15,034 nt of DNA from Paramuribaculum sp. (GTDB taxonomy: Bacteria; Bacteroidota; Bacteroidia; Bacteroidales; Muribaculaceae): assembly GCA_029058705.1 (NCBI GenBank), contig JAIDXA010000258.1, positions 1 to 15,034 on the forward strand. The letters are read 5' to 3'. The translations under genes and the position numbers were made by a program. The notes under the pieces were generated by a model. That model did no database searches, had not been told where the DNA came from, and worked only from the letters and a program-made list of their open reading frames with translations. Shown piece after piece: positions 6,182-13,007 of the stretch. Within the stretch, counting starts at the first letter, position 1. Each line of letters starts with the position of its first letter.

Positions 6182-9100
6182 TTAATAAATTTCATATCCG
6201 GCGGCGTTGAGGGTCGGGATCACACATTTAGCCATTGTTTCGGCTGCCACGGACGATGTGAAGCCCGGAGTGCGTTCCAGGCGGAGTGCGACAGCAACCG
6301 GAGCGTTGAGCTTTTTGCTGTGCATGAAACAGATATACCAGGTGTCGTTGCAATGTTTGTTGCCGCGACGATCGGCTCGCTCCGGAGTTCCTGTCTTTCC
6401 TCCGATTGAGGTCTGTTCGCCAGGCCTGTTCGGTAGAGCTCCCCATCGCTGGCTTTCTTTCTGCATGTATTCGCGAAGAATGGAAGCTTCCCTCTCTCCG
6501 ACTATTTTTATTGGTGCGGCTGCTGGCTGAGCTGATTTCCCGATTTGTTTGACGTAGCGTGTCGGTGAGAGCCGGCCGTTATTGGCTACTATCGATGCCA
6601 CACGGGCCATTGTCAGCGGAGTTGCTCTAAGCGCGCCTTGTCCCCAAGCGAGAGCCATTTCATTACGGTTCCAGAGACGTCTGACGTCTTTTGTTTGGGG
6701 TGGCGGATTTGTGGCTATACGATAGGAATGAAGACCTTCACGTCCTATTTTGTTGAGCAGTGAACTGAACGGTAGTGAGTTGTTGAGTTCGCCTTTATTG
6801 AAGAAGTAGGATGTGACGGATGTGCCGTCGCGATCGGTCAGGCGGACGCCGACAGCTTCATAGATTTCATCAAGTCCGGAATATAGATTGCGGTCATGAA
6901 GAAGGTGGATGAAATAGTTGTTGGAGGAGTGGACAACCGCTTTCTCCATCGACATGTTTCCTGCAAGGCTGGCGCTGCGTTCAATTTCCTCATCCATTGA
7001 AATGAAATATTTCTGACGGGCCGCATCAGTTCCGAGGCCTTTGAATGCGGCCAGCGCGGTGATGATTTTCGCTGTGGAGCCGGGAGCGGTCATGAATGTC
7101 ATTCCGAGATCGCGTTCGGTCAGAGGTGCATGGTGGGGTATTTTTTCAAAAGGAGCGTCGCCGTAGATCCGGGCGTCGTTCAGTCTGATGATTGAGTCCT
7201 GTTCCGGCACCGGATAATTGGCCGATGTCAGGAGGTCGCCGTTGGACGCATTGAGAATTACAACCGATGCCCTGAGTCTGTCAAGGTTGCTCAGCCTGGA
7301 TGTCGGGAAATAACTTTCGAAATCCTCCTGGATCATTTTCTGCAATTTTGCGTCGACAGTGAGATGAAGGTCGCGTTCTTCTCCACGCCGGCTGTTGAAT
7401 TCCTTGATCTTAGGGTTGTTGTAGAGCCCGTCTTCGAGAAACGGGAGCAGGCTGACGTAGTTGCGTTCGAGTAGATTCCATGTCTTTTCTTCTGCGGGCA
7501 TGAATCGGTCGGACCGGAATCGGCCTGAGGTCAACGATACGGGGGTTGTCGGAATCGGCAATCCCCGCAATTCGCCGGCATAGCGTGATTCGGCCATGAA
7601 GCCGACCGGATCGGAGTCAAGATAACCAAGCACTTTTTTAGATCCGGCATCGCCGAGCATGAATAGCATATGGTTGCCCATTGAATAGTAGCGCGACTTT
7701 CGTTTGTGGGCTTCCTTACGAATGTCTGACGGCTCGATTCCGGCAGCACGAAGCTGTTTGATTGCAGTGCGGAGCGAGTCGGGCGAGCTTGTAGCAAGGA
7801 GAAGCCCGTTGGTATCATAGATGTTGCCTGCATGAAGACGGTTCAGCACCATATTTATACGCGGGTTGTACTCAATGACGCGCGCTCCCATTGTGTTGGT
7901 GATGTAGGCCGGGCGAATGAGTGTCGCGTCTTTTTGGAAAATCTGGTAATTGGCGAGTGTACATACGATGACTGCCGCTCCCGCCATAAAAAGGATTACA
8001 CTGGCGGTTATCGGTCCGGTAAAAGTTCTTGCGTATTCGAGCTGGCTTTCCGACGGCCGGATTCGGGATGTGGCAATGACAAAACCGAAAGCGCCGAGGG
8101 TTGCGATGAGGCTTGTGCGGCTATAGCTCAGGAATGGAACTGTCACACCTGTCAGCGGCACTATTCCTAACGAACCGAAGACGATCAGAAGAAACTGAAC
8201 GCCGGTCAGCAGGCCGATTCCCATGGCAAGATACATTGTGAATGGTTGTGCCGCCCGTCGGCCGATCAGCAGCGAACGATGGATAAGAACGATAAAACAG
8301 ACAACGATCAGCAATGCTCCAGCAAATCCAAGCATCTCTCCGGCAGAAGTGAATGCCATGTCGGTGTGGAACGCCGGAACGACCGACGGCGATCCATTGC
8401 CGAGCCCCATGCCTGTCATTCCTCCGGATGCCGCGCTCCAGATGCCCTGGGCAACCTGATCTCCTCCCGGAACATGATTGTTCCATTGGCCTCCCCATGA
8501 CATTTCGGTCCGGTTTGTGAGTCGTGCGGCCTCCGATTCCGCCCCTAAAGCGTTGAGAACAGGTCCTCCGAGAGCGAAAACTATTATCAGAAGGTTGATG
8601 ATAATGGCGCTTTCATGGATCTGGCGAGAACATATCCATCCTAAAGCAAGCCATCCGGCAAACCATAATCCGGACGCGATCAAAAGCGTAGGAAGTGAGT
8701 TGTTGACAGCCTGAGCGGCGAGCATCATGCCGATGAATGTGAACAGCCCTAAGAGTAACCATGCGAAATCGCGGCGAGCCATTGAGTAGAGAAGTATGAA
8801 TGTGACAAGAATGACAAGAGCGGGCCCCATGTCGCTGAGAACAAGGAGATATAACATCATGAGGCCTAACATGACCGCTACAATCACGCATACAACTCCG
8901 GCCTTGCGTCGGGCAGCCAGTGGAGTCAGTTTTGCTGAAAACGCCTGCAGCAGCATTCCGTTTTCAGCAAAGAAAGCCGCCACGAATATAAGTATAAGGT
9001 ATTTGCATATCTCGCTTGGCTGGAAGCCTCCGAGATTGACTCTGGCGTCACTTCCTTCAGGCCCGGTTCCGAAAAGGCCCAATGTGATTATCAGCGCAAT

Positions 9101-10366
9101 GGCGCAAACCAGATAGGAGAATCCTGTAGAGAAACTTATGCGGGGGCCACATTCCAGCGAACGTTTTTTCGAGTGTCTGAATATCCGGTCGAGTGGATCG
9201 AACGGAACGACTCCGCACTGCAGACGACTTTTGCCTGCAAATAATCTGGTCGGATTTATTGCGGAAACAAGCCCCATGACAATAAGTCCGACGGCGAGAG
9301 CCACCGCCATGTTGAACCCGTAGGCTTTGTCGTTCAGTGGATTGGTCATTGCATACATTGCCAGCAGCCCGATGGCTGTAAGCACCATGATTGTCGTTAC
9401 GAGCAGATAGTCGGTCATGGTTTTCATTTTCCGGTCTCTCGCGGTAAGGAATGCGAAAAACAACAGCCAGGAAACAAGAAATATAGCTCCGCCTTCGACA
9501 AGACTGTTTTTGAACTGAGCCGGAGTCCGGACAATGAAAGTCCGGTCGCTCTTGAGCGCCTGATAGGTGAAGAGATCGAAAGGAGTAATGAGGTGTGGCT
9601 GCTGGCGGAAATTGAGTGTGAGGCCATCTTTGCCGAGTTGTCCGGTGTAGGTCGTTCCTTTTTCGCGGCCATATTCATATCCGGGAGCGATAGGGACAAT
9701 GCTGTAGCTATGTCCCGGAGTTAGATGGAAACGTGCCTGTCCGCTGGCATCGGTCACAGCGTAACCAAGTGTTTCGACAACGACAACAGGCTCTTTGCCG
9801 TCAGTCTTTCCTTTATTGTTGCCGATGGAATCGATTCGGTGTTCACGCAGCCTGACGGTTATTCCTGATAAAGGTGCGCCGGCAGCTTTTTTTGAATTGC
9901 TGATGTTGACGGTGATTGTGGCCGGTCCGTTTCCGAAATCAGAGGAGAGATTTGATTTGCAGGCGTCCAGCCACTCTTCGTCCATTCCAAGATTGTGGTA
10001 GTCGGCTTTCACACGCGCTCTTAGTCGTTCTCCTCCATGTGATGAGGCATCTCCGGCGTTGAGTTTGAAGTTAGGGCGGTTGAGTTCTCCGAGATTCCCA
10101 GGGATTCCCTCGGATGCGATGTGGCCCGCCAGCCACGAAGAAATATATGCGGCATCGGCTGGATCATCAAGATAGCCTCCGTCAAGGAGCAGGCGGCTGA
10201 TTGAATCCGGTTGCACAGACTGATCAAGGAGCAAGGTGCGGCCGGATGCGAGGTCACGTTCGACGTCGCTGAAAAGAGCATTATAGTTTGAGAGCATTGC
10301 AATGCAGCCGAACACAAACATGATGGCGCAAAACAGATAGCTGACAATGGGAGAGTTTCTTTTCAT
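6182..10366 (-). CDS. RodA/FtsW (SEDS) glycosyltransferase fused to a class B penicillin-binding protein
   Basis: A 1394-residue inner-membrane protein joining the two activities that make peptidoglycan: SEDS glycan polymerase and D,D-transpeptidase. In order: a membrane helix (about 8-25); a periplasmic region (30-290) holding a beta-rich carboxypeptidase-regulatory/prealbumin-like domain (about 148-255); a second helix (292-309); and a SEDS core (about 317-767). The core has QPSE (449-452), SDMGPALV (511-518), GMGLG (652-656), the conserved loop Asp in HTD (667-669, Asp669) and PLTGVTVPFLSY (737-748). A cytosolic linker and PBP helix follow (785-805), then NIYDTNGLLLAT (848-859). The transpeptidase domain (about 1000-1390) has intact STAK (Ser1097-Lys1100), SSN (1147-1149) and KTGT (1324-1327). 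The PBP part resembles actinobacterial PbpA. SYGG is replaced by SYSR at 747-750. Its ATG shares one base with the phosphatase stop (TAATG). Confidence 0.93.
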   Translation of the reverse strand: MKRNSPIVSYLFCAIMFVFGCIAMLSNYNALFSDVERDLASGRTLLLDQSVQPDSISRLLLDGGYLDDPADAAYISSWLAGHIASEGIPGNLGELNRPNFKLNAGDASSHGGERLRARVKADYHNLGMDEEWLDACKSNLSSDFGNGPATITVNISNSKKAAGAPLSGITVRLREHRIDSIGNNKGKTDGKEPVVVVETLGYAVTDASGQARFHLTPGHSYSIVPIAPGYEYGREKGTTYTGQLGKDGLTLNFRQQPHLITPFDLFTYQALKSDRTFIVRTPAQFKNSLVEGGAIFLVSWLLFFAFLTARDRKMKTMTDYLLVTTIMVLTAIGLLAMYAMTNPLNDKAYGFNMAVALAVGLIVMGLVSAINPTRLFAGKSRLQCGVVPFDPLDRIFRHSKKRSLECGPRISFSTGFSYLVCAIALIITLGLFGTGPEGSDARVNLGGFQPSEICKYLILIFVAAFFAENGMLLQAFSAKLTPLAARRKAGVVCVIVAVMLGLMMLYLLVLSDMGPALVILVTFILLYSMARRDFAWLLLGLFTFIGMMLAAQAVNNSLPTLLIASGLWFAGWLALGWICSRQIHESAIIINLLIIVFALGGPVLNALGAESEAARLTNRTEMSWGGQWNNHVPGGDQVAQGIWSAASGGMTGMGLGNGSPSVVPAFHTDMAFTSAGEMLGFAGALLIVVCFIVLIHRSLLIGRRAAQPFTMYLAMGIGLLTGVQFLLIVFGSLGIVPLTGVTVPFLSYSRTSLIATLGAFGFVIATSRIRPSESQLEYARTFTGPITASVILFMAGAAVIVCTLANYQIFQKDATLIRPAYITNTMGARVIEYNPRINMVLNRLHAGNIYDTNGLLLATSSPDSLRTAIKQLRAAGIEPSDIRKEAHKRKSRYYSMGNHMLFMLGDAGSKKVLGYLDSDPVGFMAESRYAGELRGLPIPTTPVSLTSGRFRSDRFMPAEEKTWNLLERNYVSLLPFLEDGLYNNPKIKEFNSRRGEERDLHLTVDAKLQKMIQEDFESYFPTSRLSNLDRLRASVVILNASNGDLLTSANYPVPEQDSIIRLNDARIYGDAPFEKIPHHAPLTERDLGMTFMTAPGSTAKIITALAAFKGLGTDAARQKYFISMDEEIERSASLAGNMSMEKAVVHSSNNYFIHLLHDRNLYSGLDEIYEAVGVRLTDRDGTSVTSYFFNKGELNNSLPFSSLLNKIGREGLHSYRIATNPPPQTKDVRRLWNRNEMALAWGQGALRATPLTMARVASIVANNGRLSPTRYVKQIGKSAQPAAAPIKIVGEREASILREYMQKESQRWGALPNRPGEQTSIGGKTGTPERADRRGNKHCNDTWYICFMHSKKLNAPVAVALRLERTPGFTSSVAAETMAKCVIPTLNAAGYEIY

Positions 10367-11616
10367 TACTGATTGTTGTTGCGGGATACGGTTGTCGATG
10401 GGTTGTGTACGGTTCTGGCAGAGTCGGTTTTTTGCCGGTAGAGTCTGTTGATGCTGTCTGCGGTCTGTTCGCCGAGACGTTCGGCTTCGGCGATGGTATC
10501 AGTGGGATTGTTGACTTGCATTATGATCGAATCCGTTTCTGACTTGGCTTTTTCTGCGGCTTCGATTGCCGCTTGAGCTTGTTGTTCGCCGGTAGTGACA
10601 CCGATGAAGAATCCGACTGTGCCACCAGCCAGGAAGGTGACCACAGCTGTTATCAGGTATATTTTGAAACGTGTCAGTCGGCTGGATTTGTTGTCTGAAT
10701 AGTGTTGGGAAGATGTTGCCTGCAACGAAGCATCGGTAGCTTCTGCTGAAATGAGATCGTCGCGGTTGTCTGCCGGAGGAAGTCCGGCAATTCTGTTGCA
10801 TGGATTTCCGTTGTCTGCCACATCGTTGTTTCCGGATGCGTCCTCGGGAACTGTCAGTTTTGCGATGACAGCCGTTATGTTGTCTTTTCCTCCCGCGTCA
10901 TTAGCCATGTCTATGAGTCTTGCCACCTCTTCATGCGCGCTTGCGTCGGACGAAAGTACACCGGCGATATCGGCCGAATAGACCATATCGCTGAGCCCGT
11001 CGGAACAAAGAAGGAATTGAGTTGAACCGAAAATCGGGAATATGCCTGAGTCGAGGTAGTTTTCATCGTCGGGAGTGTGGAGTATGTCGCCGAGCGAGCG
11101 TTCGATGATGTTGCGTTGCGGATGTTTCATGGCCTGATCCTCGGTCAGCATTCCGATCTCTTCGCGGAATCCGACAAGCGAATGGTCATGGCTCAGTTTT
11201 GTAAGGCCGCTGCAGGGGCTGTAGCGATAGAGGCGGGAATCTCCTATATGAACCATATAAAGGCGCTTTTCCGAAAGGGAGATGATTGCGGAAGACAACA
11301 CGCAACCCATGTTTGACCGGTGGGAATCCTGCTTTTTTTGTGCAACAATAGTGTTGTTGGCTTCAGTAACAGCTTGTTTCAGCACTTCGAGGCAGTCGCC
11401 TTCGGGGTGGGCGTTGACGAATGAAACTATAACGTCGCGGGCTATGCGCGCAGCCACTTCGCCACCTTCATAGCCCCCGATTCCGTCAATGGCGGCAAGA
11501 AGAATGTGGGTGCCGCCACGGATTTCACAGGCAATGAAATTATCTTCGTTGTTGTTTCTGACGCGGCCGGTGTCGGTTGCGCCGTAGAATGTGGCTGTTG
11601 CGTTTGATCGGTTCAT
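10366..11616 (-). CDS. PP2C-family Ser/Thr phosphatase with membrane anchor (PstP-like)
   Basis: A 416-residue metal-dependent protein phosphatase that should remove phosphates placed by the operon kinase. The PP2C domain covers about 6-256, with the metal and phosphate motifs RVRNNNEDNF (18-27, Asp25), DGIGGYEGGE (44-53), HIGDSRLYR (123-131, Asp126), CSDGLSD (204-210, Asp206) and GGKDNITAV (242-250, Asp245). A disordered linker (257-312) leads to one membrane helix (about 318-341) with a positively charged cytosolic side (RLTRFK). An extracytoplasmic tail of about 75 residues follows, Ala/Glu/Thr-rich and ending in Asn. The catalytic-TM-outside layout is the same as mycobacterial PstP. The start overlaps the stop of the 27-codon membrane-peptide gene (ATGA), and the stop overlaps the SEDS-PBP start, so it is translated within the operon. 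Confidence 0.94.
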   Translation of the reverse strand: MNRSNATATFYGATDTGRVRNNNEDNFIACEIRGGTHILLAAIDGIGGYEGGEVAARIARDVIVSFVNAHPEGDCLEVLKQAVTEANNTIVAQKKQDSHRSNMGCVLSSAIISLSEKRLYMVHIGDSRLYRYSPCSGLTKLSHDHSLVGFREEIGMLTEDQAMKHPQRNIIERSLGDILHTPDDENYLDSGIFPIFGSTQFLLCSDGLSDMVYSADIAGVLSSDASAHEEVARLIDMANDAGGKDNITAVIAKLTVPEDASGNNDVADNGNPCNRIAGLPPADNRDDLISAEATDASLQATSSQHYSDNKSSRLTRFKIYLITAVVTFLAGGTVGFFIGVTTGEQQAQAAIEAAEKAKSETDSIIMQVNNPTDTIAEAERLGEQTADSINRLYRQKTDSARTVHNPSTTVSRNNNQ

Positions 11617-11696
11617 CGGGGAAGATTTTTGAAGTGAATCACACAGATATACCCGACGAGCAGCAAGAGGATGATTGCGAACAGAATATTCAGCAT
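11613..11696 (-). CDS. 27-residue single-helix membrane peptide
   Basis: A short open frame between the first FHA gene and the phosphatase gene. It starts MLNILFAIILLLLVGYICV, an almost perfect membrane helix, and ends in a short basic tail (FKNLPR) that would lie in the cytosol by the positive-inside rule. Its TGA overlaps the phosphatase ATG (ATGA at 11613-11616), the same coupled junction used elsewhere in this window. It starts 36 nt after the FHA stop and fills most of an otherwise unexplained 116-nt gap. I know of no family match. It may tether or modulate the phosphatase or the SEDS-PBP fusion. Reality is inferred from position, overlap and hydrophobicity only. Confidence 0.55.
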   Translation of the reverse strand: MLNILFAIILLLLVGYICVIHFKNLPR

Positions 11697-11732
11697 GGTC
11701 GGATTGAATTCAGAGCGTTGGAAATATAGTCT

Positions 11733-12821
11733 TTAATACACTGGCGACGGGGCTGTCGCCTGGAAACATAACTGAATCTCATCGTCAAGTATGAACGTTG
11801 ACTTTTTGGGAAGCGGCGTCCATGTATCCGGATCGGGTCGGAGCAGCCGCTGGTTGAGACGGGTAGGGCCGATGGCTGCCAGTTCGAAAGTCCCGGCGGT
11901 GGGATTGCGGCGTATTTTTACGTGTGGAGTCAGAATTCTGTCGCTGTTGACACGGACTATCTGCACACCGGAATATCCAGGCATTGAACTGCGTCCCACA
12001 ATGTGGATTTCATCTGCGGTCATGGCTACTGTATGGATTCGGCGGTCGGCTGCTCCCTCGAGAAATTCGCCGTCCTGCGCCTCAAGGGTGGCATGATGGG
12101 CATGGGCGATTCTGGCTGTCGACGGGCTTGGTGTCGGACATTGTGTCCTGACTGTGGACGGGTGTGCCGATGTATTGTGACTTACCCTCTGGACCTGTGG
12201 CTTATCAAGAACGAGATTGAGTCTGATTCTGTCTTTTTCGATCAGATCAATTGTTGCAAGAATGTCGGGATTGATGCAGTTCCTGATTGCTTTCAGTGAG
12301 TTGACTCCATGGACTGTTGTCACAATGCGCCCACCGGTCTGACTTCTGCTGTCCTCACCTTCGGTTGGCGGAAAGAGCGATGACTGGATCTGGATCAAAG
12401 CTCCTTTCTGCATATCGTGTTCAGTCACGCCGTCGAATTCAGCGTCTTCTGGAATCTCGACAAGCTGGAACTGCCAGTATTGTGAATGCGGATTATATGA
12501 AGGATAATCGTGTTCGGTCCGTTTGCGGATGAGTTCGACGAGCATTTTTTCGGCACCGCCGGCAATGAATGGCAGGCTGTCGGACATCTCTGAATAGTTT
12601 GACGCCTTTACGTATATGACATAAGACGTATGATAGAGAAAGTTGTAATCAGTCGACAGTTTTTTGACCGAAAGCAGGAAGTTTTCTTTCAGAGCGTCGA
12701 GTATTTCATTGGCAGTAACTTCAGTGGGCGGAATTTCAAGACGTTGGGCTGCGTTGTCGCCGTGGTCAGTTTCAAGTGGATCCGGAGCAAGAAGTTTTTT
12801 GAAGAAATTTCCGATTGACAT
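11733..12821 (-). CDS. FHA-like domain protein (first gene of the kinase/SEDS-PBP operon)
   Basis: A 362-residue protein starting MSIGNFFKKLLAP. The N-terminal region (about 35-205) is a mixed alpha/beta domain that I do not recognise with certainty; its helix, strand and helix order recalls the N-terminal domain of actinobacterial FhaA. A Ser/Thr/Pro/His-rich linker (210-245) leads to an FHA-like domain (about 265-355) with IHIVGRS (272-278), LTPHVKIRR (297-305), GTFELAAIGPTRLNQ (310-324) and ILDDEIQLCF (344-353). The phosphate-binding SRxH motif reads TPHV, so binding to phosphothreonine may be altered. I chose the ATG at 12821: an in-frame ATG at 12908 lies upstream of the strong promoter at 12851-12881, and the 29 extra codons do not look like this protein family. 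It is the promoter-proximal gene, so it probably receives the most transcription. Confidence 0.82.
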   Translation of the reverse strand: MSIGNFFKKLLAPDPLETDHGDNAAQRLEIPPTEVTANEILDALKENFLLSVKKLSTDYNFLYHTSYVIYVKASNYSEMSDSLPFIAGGAEKMLVELIRKRTEHDYPSYNPHSQYWQFQLVEIPEDAEFDGVTEHDMQKGALIQIQSSLFPPTEGEDSRSQTGGRIVTTVHGVNSLKAIRNCINPDILATIDLIEKDRIRLNLVLDKPQVQRVSHNTSAHPSTVRTQCPTPSPSTARIAHAHHATLEAQDGEFLEGAADRRIHTVAMTADEIHIVGRSSMPGYSGVQIVRVNSDRILTPHVKIRRNPTAGTFELAAIGPTRLNQRLLRPDPDTWTPLPKKSTFILDDEIQLCFQATAPSPVY

Positions 12822-12850
12822 GGCAAAATCCCGGTTGTTGAGTGATTTCG

Positions 12851-12881
12851 CAAAGATACAAATTAATTGAATCCTATCAAA
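12851..12881 (-). promoter_or_regulatory. Main promoter of the FHA/PP2C/SEDS-PBP/kinase operon
   Basis: On the minus strand, TTTG (12878-12881), a 19-nt spacer and TATCTTTG (12851-12858) match the Bacteroidetes consensus exactly in both boxes. The predicted transcript start is near 12847, which gives a leader of about 26 nt to the ATG at 12821. No other good promoter was noticed in the short gaps between operon genes, so this one probably drives about 9 kb or more of transcript. Confidence 0.82.
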
Positions 12882-12921
12882 AATAACACCTTTAAACGTC
12901 GGAATCAACAGGTAATTTTTG

Positions 12922-12929
12922 TAATTTTG
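12922..12929 (+). promoter_or_regulatory. Possible -7 box of the EEP-family gene
   Basis: TAATTTTG fits TAnnTTTG exactly, and transcription would begin near 12933, leaving a leader of about 75 nt. No TTTG is found at the right distance upstream; the nearest candidates are TTTA at 12891-12894, with a wrong spacing. A shifted near-match, TAATTTTT (12913-12920), overlaps the same AT-rich stretch. The call is tentative. Confidence 0.35.
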
Positions 12930-13007
12930 ACAAATGGAAAAAGTCTTCTGTAGTGATCAGGAGATTCTTACTGAATCGTTGTATAATCTAAATCGTTTAT
13001 TATCATC

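Noticed and set aside
10574..10662. Coiled-coil or repeat expansion in the phosphatase membrane helix and tail (Ala/Glu/Gly-rich stretch)
   Set aside because: Composition is biased, but no true repeat unit could be seen; it reads as a normal helix plus a flexible tail.
12822..12908. 29-codon N-terminal extension of the first FHA protein (ATG at 12908)
   Set aside because: The consensus-perfect promoter at 12851-12881 lies inside it, so the extension would be mostly untranscribed.
12980..12990. TATAAT-like sequence before the EEP gene
   Set aside because: The E. coli -10 consensus is not the one used in Bacteroidetes, and there is no -33 box at a fitting distance.
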